From: Rasiella rasia
GTDB taxonomy: Bacteria > Bacteroidota > Bacteroidia > Flavobacteriales > Flavobacteriaceae
Direction of reading: 5' to 3'
Assembly: GCF_011044175.1 (NCBI RefSeq)
Contig: NZ_CP049057.1
Location: 1-64,000, forward strand
DNA length: 64,000 nucleotides
A program made the translations under genes and the position numbers. Below are positions 27,703 through 39,100 of this stretch, piece by piece. The first letter of the stretch is position 1. Every line of letters starts with the position of its first letter. Under the pieces are notes generated by a model. That model saw only the letters and a program-made list of their open reading frames with translations, was not told the DNA's origin and did no database searches.

Positions 27703-28524
27703 GTGAATACGTTAGATACTTCCATAATAATAAGCACTTATAATTCTACTAAATGGTTAGAGAAAGTGTTATATGGGTATAACAACCAAACCTATAGAAT
27801 GTTTGAGATTGTTATTGCAGACGATGGTTCTACTCAAGAGACAAAAGAATTGCTAGACCGTATGCAAAAGGAAGTGTTTTATCCAATTGTGCATGTATGG
27901 CATGAAGACAATGGCTTTCAGAAGTCTCAAATTTTGAATAAGGCAATTGTAAAGTGTAGTACGCCTTATATTATCATGAGCGATGGCGATTGTATTCCGC
28001 GTAAAGATTTTGTAGAGCAGCACGTTAAATACAGAGAAGAGGGTTACTTTTTGTCGGGCGGCTATTTTATGTTGCCTATGAATATTTCAGAAAAAATTAC
28101 AAAAGAAGATATTTATTCAGAAGCGTGTTTTGATGTGCACTGGCTAAAAAAGAATGGCTTAAAAGCCTCATTTAAGAATAACAAACTTACCTCTGGCGGA
28201 CTAAAAGCCTCGTTGTTGAACGCGGTAACACCTACAAATGCAAGCTGGAACGGGCATAACGCTTCGGGATGGAAAGACGATATCGTAACTGTAAACGGTT
28301 TTGATGAACGTATGCAGTACGGCGGACAAGACCGTGAGTTGGGGGAGCGACTCGTAAACCTCGGGATTAAAAGCAAGCAAATTAGGTACAATGCAGTTGT
28401 AATTCATTTAGACCACCCACGTGGCTATAAAAACGAAGCGTCTATTGCTAAAAACCAAGCAATCAGAAAAACCACTCGAGACGAAAAAAAGAAGCAAACC
28501 GACTTTGGAATTGTCAAAAAATAA
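27703..28524 (+). CDS. family 2 glycosyltransferase with galactosyltransferase-like C-terminus
   Basis: From the GTG at 27703 the protein has 273 residues and begins NTLDTSIIISTYNSTKWL. The donor-binding motif IVIADDGSTQET, the IIMSDGDCIPR metal site and a C-terminal NGFDERMQYGGQDRELGERL segment match the Glyco_transf_7C extension seen in galactosyltransferase-like GT2 enzymes. A longer frame from a GTG at 27652 would overlap the methyltransferase by 35 bp and lacks family sequence. It probably completes the surface glycan cluster. Confidence 0.87.
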   Translation: MNTLDTSIIISTYNSTKWLEKVLYGYNNQTYRMFEIVIADDGSTQETKELLDRMQKEVFYPIVHVWHEDNGFQKSQILNKAIVKCSTPYIIMSDGDCIPRKDFVEQHVKYREEGYFLSGGYFMLPMNISEKITKEDIYSEACFDVHWLKKNGLKASFKNNKLTSGGLKASLLNAVTPTNASWNGHNASGWKDDIVTVNGFDERMQYGGQDRELGERLVNLGIKSKQIRYNAVVIHLDHPRGYKNEASIAKNQAIRKTTRDEKKKQTDFGIVKK

Positions 28525-28552
28525 ACGGGTTTAAGGTAAAAAGAGTAACCTC

Positions 28553-28600
28553 ACTATCCACTATCCACTATCCACTATCCACTACTCACTACTCACTACT
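28553..28600 (+). repeat. heptamer tandem repeat across the 3' end of the DnaE gene
   Basis: Four perfect ACTATCC units are followed by two ACTACTC units and a partial ACTACT, 48 bp in all. The minus-strand dnaE stop (28582-28584) lies within the fifth unit, so the last five codons are part of the repeat. Confidence 0.9.
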
Positions 28601-31593
28601 ATATTCTTATACCGCTTACCACTTGCTCTTGTCTGTACGGCTCCTTCGGCGTATCTAGGGTCTTCAATAATAGCGAGACGTTCCATTTGGGTGACCTCTA
28701 TGGTAATACAGTCAAATTCATTTAGTACTTTTCCTATAATTTGGTAGATTCCTTTTCCTCTAAAGGGATATTTTGCAGCAACAGGAGGAAAGTGAACCGT
28801 GTCTATAAAATCGCCATCTTCATCTAAAAATGTCCCAAAAAACATACGTTTACCATTTGCAGTGGCTGTATGCTTTATGGTTACCAAATAGCCATTTATT
28901 TTAACGAGTCTATTTTCGAAATGATATAAGTGTTGTGCGCGTAATGTTCCTTTTGGCGGCTGTATTAATAGTGAAAACGGGTTACACAACGGGTAACCAA
29001 GTAGTTCCAACTCGTCAAAGGCATCTTCTAATAGAGTGTTTGGTAAATTGGGTGTTTTGTAATTAACCTTTTCAGCAGTAAATAATAGTAGCTTTTTTTC
29101 CTCGAATGAAATTTTATTAATTTTCATATGGGCTTCCCAAAGCAATTCGCGCTTGTTGCGATTTGTAAAACGAAATGCATTTATTTTTATCAATATTGAA
29201 ATCTGATCCATACTAATGGGCACGCGATCTATAAAGTTGTCTAGACTAGAAAAATGGCCGTTGTACTGTCTTTCTTCTATCAAACGTGTTATAGTTTTAG
29301 ATTCTAGCGATTGTAGAAAGGCAAACCCTAAATAAATATTTGTGGCACGAATTACTGCAAGCGCCTCGCTTTTATTAACACAAGGCGGAAGTATAGAACC
29401 GCCATGCATACGCGCTTCATGCACATACAATTCTTGCCGGTAAAATCCGCCGCCATTATTAAGTGTGGCTACCATGTATTCTAAGGGGTAATAGGCTTTT
29501 AAAAATAGACTTTGGTAGCTTTCTACGGCGTAAGATGCAGAATGCCCTTTGGCAAAAGCATAGCCTGCAAAACTTTCGGTTTGGCGCCATACTTCGGCAG
29601 TGAGCTCATACGACTTGCCTTGCTTTTTACAATTGTCGAAGAACTGTTGTTTTACTTTTAAAAACTCGTCTCGAGAGCGAAATTTCCCGCTCATACCACG
29701 ACGTAACATATCTGCTTCTCCTAAATCGAGACCGCCAAAATAGTGGGCTACTTTTATCACATCTTCTTGATACACCATAACACCGTAGGTTTCGGGCATA
29801 ATATCCAGCAGGGCAGGGTGGGCTTCGTTTCGCTTTTCTGGAAATCGGTGTCGTAGAATGTACTGTCGCATCATTCCAGATTTGGCAACACCAGGACGAA
29901 TTACCGAACTTGCCGCTACCAGGCCTAGGTAATCATCAACCTGTAATTTCCGAAGTAACATACGCATAGCAGGCGATTCTACATAAAAACAGCCAATAGC
30001 TTTGGCATTTCTTAGCAAGTGTTTAATACGTTCATCTTGCTTAAAACGTTTAATATCATGAATGTCTATACGTGCATCTTTTGGGTGATTATTTCGAATA
30101 ATTGTAACTGCGTCTTTAATTTTTCCGAGGCCACGCTGACTTAAAATATCAAATTTGTAGAGCCCAATGTCTTCTGCTACTACCATATCAAACTGTGTGG
30201 TAGCAAAGCCTTTTGGCGGCATAAAAGTAGCCGTATAATAGTGAATAGGCTTTTCAGAAATAATAATACCGCTGGCGTGTATGCCCAAATAATTAGGGAA
30301 GCCCTCGATGCGTTGGCTATAGGTAACCACGAGTTGCGATAGTTTATCTAGCGTTGTAAAATTATAACGCCCAGAAGACAGTATGTCTATCTCCGCTTTT
30401 GGAAGTCCGAACACTTTACCCAACTCCCGTACTGCTGCCTTGTATTTAAAGGTATTGTATACAGTAATAAGCGCAGTATTTTTAAAGGTTTTAAAGATGA
30501 ATTTGGTAATATCGTCACGGTCTGTCCATGAAAAATCGATATCGAAATCGGGCGGATTCTTACGATATAAATTAATAAAGCGCTCAAAATATAGGTCAAG
30601 CTCAATTGGGTCTACGTCTGTAATACGAAGCAGATATGCCACAACACTGTTAGCACCGCTTCCACGCCCTACATAAAAATAGCCTTTGCTTCGGGCGTAT
30701 TCTAAAATGTGCCAGTTAATAAGAAAATACGAAACAAACCCCTTCTGTTTAATAATGTCTAGCTCTTTTTCAATACGCGATAGGATACTTTTTTCAGGAT
30801 TTTTTCCGAAGCGATAGGGGAGGCCGCTATAGGTAAGTTTCTTTAAAAGTGAGTAATCTTCGGTTTCAGATTTTGTAAAACATTGCTGGTTGTTAGGTGT
30901 TTCTTTACTGAAATCGAAGGTTACATGGCACTGTTCTAATAAGCTGATTGCATTGCAAAGGAGCTCAGGGAATTCTTTAAAGCTTTCTTTTAGTTTTTCT
31001 GCAGAAATATACGTGTGGGTTTCACTTCCTTGTTCAGAAACAGTTAGCTTGCTAAGCAGTGTATTGTTGTCTATGGCACGTAATAACCTATGTGTGTTGA
31101 AACCTTTTTTATCTTGAAATGAAATGGTATGTAAGGCTACAAGTTTGTGTGTTTTTTTACGCCAAGGAGAAAATTTTAAACGGTTGAGGTCTGTTGCGCG
31201 TACGCCTAAATATTCATGTTTCCCTAATTTTTTATGTTGATTTTGCTGAAACGGATACACCACAAAAGTATCGGGCAGTTTTTTGGCTGTCTTAGGAATT
31301 TGGGTTTCGGTATGCAAGAAGTGAGACAGATAAGTATTTATGTTTTTAAATCCGTTATTACTAGCAGCGTACATGATAAATTGTTGTTGTGCACCATTTC
31401 TAAAATCAACACCTATTATCGGACTTACATTGTACGTAGGCGCCATTCTAAGTATCTCTAGACAAGCCGAAGTAGTATTAATATCTGTAATAGCAAAACG
31501 TTGTATGCCTACATGTTGGAAATACTCCAAAAGTGCTCTAGAGGCAATAGTGCCGTAGCGTAAACTAAAATAAGTATGCGTATTGATAAACAT
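28582..31593 (-). CDS. DNA polymerase III alpha-type polymerase, second DnaE (ImuC/DnaE2-like length)
   Basis: The 1003-residue C-family polymerase starts with a PHP domain (THTYFSLRYGT, then FAITDINTTS). The polymerase core has GRGSGANSVVAYLL and the catalytic PPDFDIDFSW near residue 355, and later GVMVYQEDVI and FAKGHSASYAVESYQSL. It is shorter than replicative DnaE (over 1100 residues in this phylum), matching the second DnaE often tied to DNA damage and mutagenesis. No imuA/imuB-like gene is adjacent. The upstream region has operator-like palindromes. Confidence 0.88.
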   Translation of the reverse strand: MFINTHTYFSLRYGTIASRALLEYFQHVGIQRFAITDINTTSACLEILRMAPTYNVSPIIGVDFRNGAQQQFIMYAASNNGFKNINTYLSHFLHTETQIPKTAKKLPDTFVVYPFQQNQHKKLGKHEYLGVRATDLNRLKFSPWRKKTHKLVALHTISFQDKKGFNTHRLLRAIDNNTLLSKLTVSEQGSETHTYISAEKLKESFKEFPELLCNAISLLEQCHVTFDFSKETPNNQQCFTKSETEDYSLLKKLTYSGLPYRFGKNPEKSILSRIEKELDIIKQKGFVSYFLINWHILEYARSKGYFYVGRGSGANSVVAYLLRITDVDPIELDLYFERFINLYRKNPPDFDIDFSWTDRDDITKFIFKTFKNTALITVYNTFKYKAAVRELGKVFGLPKAEIDILSSGRYNFTTLDKLSQLVVTYSQRIEGFPNYLGIHASGIIISEKPIHYYTATFMPPKGFATTQFDMVVAEDIGLYKFDILSQRGLGKIKDAVTIIRNNHPKDARIDIHDIKRFKQDERIKHLLRNAKAIGCFYVESPAMRMLLRKLQVDDYLGLVAASSVIRPGVAKSGMMRQYILRHRFPEKRNEAHPALLDIMPETYGVMVYQEDVIKVAHYFGGLDLGEADMLRRGMSGKFRSRDEFLKVKQQFFDNCKKQGKSYELTAEVWRQTESFAGYAFAKGHSASYAVESYQSLFLKAYYPLEYMVATLNNGGGFYRQELYVHEARMHGGSILPPCVNKSEALAVIRATNIYLGFAFLQSLESKTITRLIEERQYNGHFSSLDNFIDRVPISMDQISILIKINAFRFTNRNKRELLWEAHMKINKISFEEKKLLLFTAEKVNYKTPNLPNTLLEDAFDELELLGYPLCNPFSLLIQPPKGTLRAQHLYHFENRLVKINGYLVTIKHTATANGKRMFFGTFLDEDGDFIDTVHFPPVAAKYPFRGKGIYQIIGKVLNEFDCITIEVTQMERLAIIEDPRYAEGAVQTRASGKRYKNIVVSSE

Positions 31594-31599
31594 AAAAAA

Positions 31600-31653
31600 G
31601 GAAATAATCCAAAATTATGGAATAATTCCTAATTTATTGAAAATAGTTTTCAA
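31600..31653 (-). promoter_or_regulatory. promoter and palindromic operator-like sites for the dnaE gene
   Basis: On the minus strand a perfect TAATTTTG -7 element (31617-31610) lies 16 bp before the ATG. It is flanked by GGAATTATTCC (31629-31619, an odd-centre palindrome) and the similar GGATTATTTCC (31610-31600). A 17-bp palindrome, TTGAAAA CTA TTTTCAA, covers 31637-31653. The layout suggests repressor control, as expected for a damage-inducible polymerase. Confidence 0.55.
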
Positions 31654-31679
31654 CAACTACGCTTTACGCATCATATATA

Positions 31680-32939
31680 TTAAGATGTAGGTTTTGAAAT
31701 TCTATAAAAAATAATGGAAGCCAGTAAACCAACAGTAGAAAAACCAGCCAGTAACCAAAACACATAATGATGCCCTGTAGCACCTTTAAACGTGTCTAAC
31801 AAATAGCCAGTCATAGGTCCTGCAAATATATCGGGGGTATAACCCACAAACGAAATAAGCCCTACCGCCGTACCTGTAAGTGCCAGCGGAATTTTACCTT
31901 CTCGCATTACGGCAAAATACAATACGCGCGCTGCGTACACACCAATTGCTGTAATAATAATGGTTAAGAAAAACATCATGTCTGTACCAGGTCCTAAGAT
32001 CCCTGAAGCAAATAAGGAAGCTCCAATAATAGAGAATAAAAAACCTAGGCAGAGGTAGAGCGAAGGCCTGCTTCTATCTGCCAAAAAACCAATGGTTACC
32101 CCTACAATAGGCCGTATAAAGAGCAGAAAGGTGCCTGTTTTGGCAGCATCTACTTCAGAATAGTATAATACCTTACTTGCATAAAGTGAGAAGATATCGG
32201 TTATTTTATAGCCTACATAAGCGCACAGTATTATTACCATGAGTAGCCATACAGACGGTAGTTTGAGTACAGATTGTATGTTTTTTAGTGTTATTTTTTC
32301 GCGCAGTATATTTTCTTCGGAAACTTTAGATTTTAAAAAGAAGAACACAGCAACACCAATAAGGGCAACTAGTATTGACGAAATATAGACTACCATAGCA
32401 AAGGCATCCTTTTGTTGAAATGTATTAAGCGCTACATTTTCTGAAGGAATAAAAAGAGAAAACACATACACCCCCAACAACCCAAACAGCGCGCCAACGA
32501 GTCCGCGACCCCCATCAAGAAATCCGAAGGCTTTTCCTTGGTTTGTTGTGCCTCCCCAAACACGAGTAGCCTTTATCATAGGTGCCCAGAACAAAAATAT
32601 GGTAGTAAAACCCCAATAGCCATATAAAACCTTAAGGTGAAACAACGACGGATTGTTAGCGTAGACAATTCCGCCAAGGGCAGTTAACACAAGAGCAATA
32701 CCCATGAGCTTTCGGGGCTCAAATTTATCGGCTAACGGTCCTCCAATAAGATAAGACCCTAGCGCTACGAGTCCGTAGATGGAGAAACAGAGTCCGATTT
32801 CTACATTGGTAATATTAAAAACATCTAAAACGGTTGCTCTAAACACTCGTGCTAAAACGAAGGGAAGTATAAACACTGCTTCCCCTGCTAGAATAAGCAA
32901 GATAATATACAGCGGAGATTGTTTTGTGGGTTGGCTCAT
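31680..32939 (-). CDS. MFS transporter
   Basis: The 419-residue protein has twelve predicted membrane segments and the MFS loop motif GGPLADKFEPRKLMGI between segments 2 and 3. A partly related loop, GFLADRSRPSLYLCLG, follows in the second half. It resembles the oxalate/formate-antiporter or sugar-phosphate-like branches, but the substrate is unknown. It lies 86 bp upstream of dnaE on the same strand; a functional link is not evident. Confidence 0.85.
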   Translation of the reverse strand: MSQPTKQSPLYIILLILAGEAVFILPFVLARVFRATVLDVFNITNVEIGLCFSIYGLVALGSYLIGGPLADKFEPRKLMGIALVLTALGGIVYANNPSLFHLKVLYGYWGFTTIFLFWAPMIKATRVWGGTTNQGKAFGFLDGGRGLVGALFGLLGVYVFSLFIPSENVALNTFQQKDAFAMVVYISSILVALIGVAVFFFLKSKVSEENILREKITLKNIQSVLKLPSVWLLMVIILCAYVGYKITDIFSLYASKVLYYSEVDAAKTGTFLLFIRPIVGVTIGFLADRSRPSLYLCLGFLFSIIGASLFASGILGPGTDMMFFLTIIITAIGVYAARVLYFAVMREGKIPLALTGTAVGLISFVGYTPDIFAGPMTGYLLDTFKGATGHHYVFWLLAGFSTVGLLASIIFYRISKPTS

Positions 32940-33033
32940 GAATATGCAAGGTATTCATTTTTATTATTCTTCTGTATGAACAGAACAATACCCCTTCCTA
33001 ATAAGTATCTCTGGAGACCTATGCAGCACACGT

Positions 33034-33462
33034 TTATTTTGGTTCTACAATTAAAAAAATTGCTGTGCTATCGCCTACGTTTTGTACTTGGTGCCAATCT
33101 ATGCCGTCATTATAAAACTCTGTTCCAGTTGGCACTTCTACAACTCGGGTGCCTGTGGTATCTGTAATTTTAAATGTACTTCCTTGTATGGTGTAACCAA
33201 AGTGAGATGCATGATAGTGTTTATCATGTCCTACCCCCGGCGGGAAGGTACATTTAAGCACTCTAATTTTTGGATTGTTTTCTACAACTTCGCACACGGC
33301 CTGATTTTGCCAACCTGCTTGCAGTGGGTCTGGCAATTTAGTAGTGTTTTGGCAAGCCATACATAGTGTAAATACGACGCAAGCCAGAACAATTTTAGTA
33401 TTCAAGACTATTTTATAACGGGGCTTTTGTTTGCGGTATAGGGTTTGAAAGAATGTACTCAT
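33034..33462 (-). CDS. cupin-domain lipoprotein
   Basis: The 142-residue protein has a basic start, a hydrophobic helix and a lipobox-like LCMACQN with the cysteine near residue 37. The mature part is a single cupin barrel: FPPGVGHDKHYHASHFGYTIQGS gives the first motif with three histidines, and FYNDGIDWHQVQNVG the second. It probably binds a metal in the periplasm. Whether it is an enzyme or a sensor is unknown. Confidence 0.75.
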   Translation of the reverse strand: MSTFFQTLYRKQKPRYKIVLNTKIVLACVVFTLCMACQNTTKLPDPLQAGWQNQAVCEVVENNPKIRVLKCTFPPGVGHDKHYHASHFGYTIQGSTFKITDTTGTRVVEVPTGTEFYNDGIDWHQVQNVGDSTAIFLIVEPK

Positions 33463-33652
33463 GTATGCTTGGTTTGTTAGGGTGTTTCCAGAAAATTAAA
33501 AATACATTTTTATTTCAGAAGGGGAGTGTGTGTGGTGTAATTCCTTTTAAAATCATTGTTTACGGCCCTTTTAGTTTAAGTCAAGCGTTTGTAAGAGAAG
33601 GGTAAAATTTAGGTATGCACTGCGTTATGGATAGAGCGGTGTGTTTGAGCTC

Positions 33653-33827
33653 TTTTGCGATATTATTGTATGTATTCGCCTTTTGTATGTAGTACGAGTT
33701 TTTTTAAGTTTCTAGTGTCGCAAAAAGCGAGTAGCGATAGCCAGACCCTGCTGTAGCTTGTAATTTTACTAGCTGAAACTTTAGGGGTTTGGCGCGGGGT
33801 TAGGTAAATGCGACGCATAGCGCAGGG
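33653..33827. other. structured intergenic element upstream of dnaK
   Basis: This covers most of the 533-bp gap between the cupin gene and dnaK. An 8-bp stem TTTTGCGA (33653-33660) pairs with TCGCAAAA (33718-33725), and CCCTGC (33746-33751) pairs with GCAGGG (33822-33827). A minus-strand frame of 102 codons here has no family features and I do not call it a gene. The block resembles GC-richer structured intergenic elements that I recall from other Flavobacteria, but that is memory, not a search. Confidence 0.4.
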
Positions 33828-33904
33828 GAACGCCCTAATTTGTACTACTGCAATTGGGCTATAGTGCTTGTACTGACGAAAAATGCGCTGTTTTAGGATG
33901 AATT

Positions 33905-35906
<2,002 letters not shown>

Positions 35907-35973
35907 GCAGAAGCTTCTAGGTGCTTATCCCGCCGCATTGCGGGATCTTAAACCCAGAATCATATAGTAATAG

Positions 35974-36007
35974 AAAATCCCCAATCTGTTTAAGGTTGGG
36001 GATTTTT
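35974..36007 (+). terminator. rho-independent terminator of dnaK
   Basis: AAAATCCCCAA pairs with TTGGGGATTTT around an 11-base loop and runs into a T-rich tail (TTTTTGTTTTTTG). A second small hairpin, CCCGC-N6-GCGGG, sits just before at 35929-35944. Confidence 0.85.
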
Positions 36008-36172
36008 GTTTTTTGCGGTGCTGCTAAAAGATGTATCTTTAGGGTAACCGCTACATAAAGAATAGGCTGCCCTGGCTGTGTATTGGGATAAAGGCTATAC
36101 AATTGATGTTGTGAGAAGTTGGCATTTATTGCTAATAAAATTTGGTAATTAATAAGTTTAGAAATCAATTCT

Positions 36173-39100
36173 ATGAAAACGAAAGATTTATTTCTTGATC
36201 AATTTGATCCGAAAATTAAAAGTGAAATAATTGAATTTGGAAAACGGCTAAATTCTATGAATGCTGACGTTTTTATACTGATGGCGCGAAAAGCTGCCTG
36301 TTTCATAGATTGTCTTCAAGAACTAAATCTCACCAGCTTAGATGGTTTTATTACATCAGAAAGGATATTAGATTTAGACACAAAATGGTTAAAAGGAAAA
36401 AGAATAGCGATTATTGATGATACAATTATTTCTGGTACGACCTTATTTAAAACTATCAATAAATTAAAAAAAGTAAACGTAGAAAATATTTCTGTTTCCG
36501 TACTTACGGTAGATAAAGAGCATTTTGTTGAAGATTTACTTATTAATGACGATACTCAAGAAAGTTATCTTTTAGAACCATATTTAAAGTTGTCACATAC
36601 CGAATGTATTAAGGTATGTTCAGATATCGTAAACGCTTTATCAATATTTCCAAGACCTTACAATGTTGACTTCCCATATATCAGTAAAGTAAACATCTTA
36701 GAAAATGATTTTATAAGATTTGTACAACTCACTAATTGGACGTTAGAGGACGGAACGTCGTACCTTCAAAACAGGCATAACACCTTCACATATTCATTTA
36801 CTCCAAATTTCAGCCTTGAGGACGAATTTGATCAATTACTCGGTATAAAAGCATCTAAATTTGCAATGCTAAAAATAAGAGCATTTGGGAAATATTTAAA
36901 AAAAGATAAGAATTCTTATATATTAAAAATACTCCCAGTTGTAGTTTTAAAGCCATTAAGTTACAACAATATCGATGACCTATTTGAATCGATTAAGATG
37001 ATTAATAGTGATGACACTTTTAATCAGATAAAGACCAAATCATCAAAACTACGATTTATACAATATTTTTTAGCCTCTATACTTGCGGAGTTTTGGGTAA
37101 ATTCTATCTCGAAATTTATAAATGCAAAAGTTGAAATAAATCATGATGTCTCGTCACTAAGGCTACTTTATAATCAAGATATTATTTCTTCGTTCTTGAA
37201 ATTAATGAAAGTCAAAACTGTTCCAGTGCTTTTAAATGACATTCATTTAGAACCTGACGAAATTAACATCGATAATCTTGACTATATTCCCCATAATAAA
37301 CGCGATGATGAAAATGTTGAATCAATACATTTATTATTAACCGAGCCATTTCTTAGATTGTATCATGAGAAGGAAAAGAAAGCATGGGAGACTGTAAAAA
37401 AGTATGGCCGTAACGTCTTTGAAAATCCTGAATATATAAAACTAGTAAATCGTCTGGAGAAGGGATTTTCCTTGTCTTTCTTAATAAAACTATTAGATTT
37501 TTCTGAGGATATAAACTCCGCTAAAATCGTTTCATCATTCTTAGACAAGGCTATTGATATCGGAATAGCAGTTCCTATAATTGTTGACGATTCAGAGGAA
37601 AAACTCATCTATAGAGCCTATAGACATGGAGAAGATGTCCCTTTCGGAGAAAAAGAGGAAAAACTTTTAGCCATAGTAATTAAAGCTTTTTCGGAATCAC
37701 TAGGAAGTGAGAACTTACAGCACATTTGGTTAGAAAAACTTACTGTGTTGTTATTAAAAATTGGCATACAAAATAAATTTCTCAATCCAATTATAACAAA
37801 TATTCCCCAAAGGGATACTATAACTTCAAAAAAGGGTCATTTAACTGCTGTTGCTTCTATTAAATCATATCTTTATGGACCTGTGGCAACTTTCAAAGAA
37901 TATGAAATCGGCGAATCAATTAATTCCAAACCTTTCCTAGAACCCGGGGAAAAAGATTTATGGCTATCTAATGTACTTTTAGAAAAAGGAATAATTATCA
38001 AAGAACCAATCAAAAATCTATACAGATTTAATCAGTTTCCTAATATCTCGTTAGATGAAAAACTTGAAGGAAAAGCTGAAAATATTGGATTGGTGTTTGG
38101 AGAATTAATGAAGAAGAAAATAATTTCAAAAGACAATGATTTAGTGAAACTGACAGCCTGTGTTTATCCCCAAGATTGTCTACAATCTTTGGCAGCAGAA
38201 ATCAACATCTTCAACAAGAAATGGAGATATTATCAGCAATATTTAGAACGAAATTTTCATAATAAAAAAATGCATTATCAATTAGCTGAAGGGGTTAGAA
38301 ATTCAAATCTGGCCTTTACAGCTATCAATAGCGGCCAACAAAAATTCTTTTGGTTCATTGAAAAAGATGCCTTGAAATTAATTGATCATATTAAAAATAT
38401 TATCGAGCCAAAATATTTGAAGAATATATGGGCAGAATTTTGGTCTCCAAATAAAGATTGGAATATAGAATCAATTGATAAAGATCTTTATAAAGGCATA
38501 ATTAATCAAGGACTATGGCTTATTTCAATGAACAGTTATTTGAGGATTTTAGACTATAGTCTTAGAAATACTGCTATTCCAGAAGGTAAAATTCAAATTA
38601 ATAAAAACAATAATCTAAAAAATAAGAGGTTTGAAGAAATTAAGGAGTATCACAAAAAGCTTACAAAATATAAATCAAATAAACGGACTCGAGAAATTAT
38701 ACCATTCGTCGAAAGTTTAATCAATAAAAGAAATGAGCTTTCTGAAACTGACCACTTGGCAAATATTAAAATAGTTTTAACTAAAATTAGAAGTTTAGTA
38801 AATAACTCAAAGGTATTATTGGACAACACAGATCTACTCGTAAATAAATTTGGAAAAATTGAAAATATTCAGAGGTTTAACCACACATTATATATCGACA
38901 TTGATGAAAGTTCATTTTTTTTAAAAAAAAGAGTCTGGAAAGAAATTTTTGACTTCATCGATCAATATAAAATAGACCTAAATAATTCTGAAGACCAGGA
39001 AGATTTAATTATTCAAATACCACATGACAAAAACGTGCTAGAACGAGGAGTATGGTTTGCTTCGAATGGTTCACTTAGCTCTACCACCTTAGTAGATTTA

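Noticed and set aside
28553-28600. CRISPR array
   Set aside because: The units are 7 bp with no spacers; it is a simple tandem repeat.
35974-36014. attC-like site at the left edge of the island
   Set aside because: The hairpin has a T-tail and perfect arms and follows dnaK; it is a terminator, with no CAACAA or CGTT ends.
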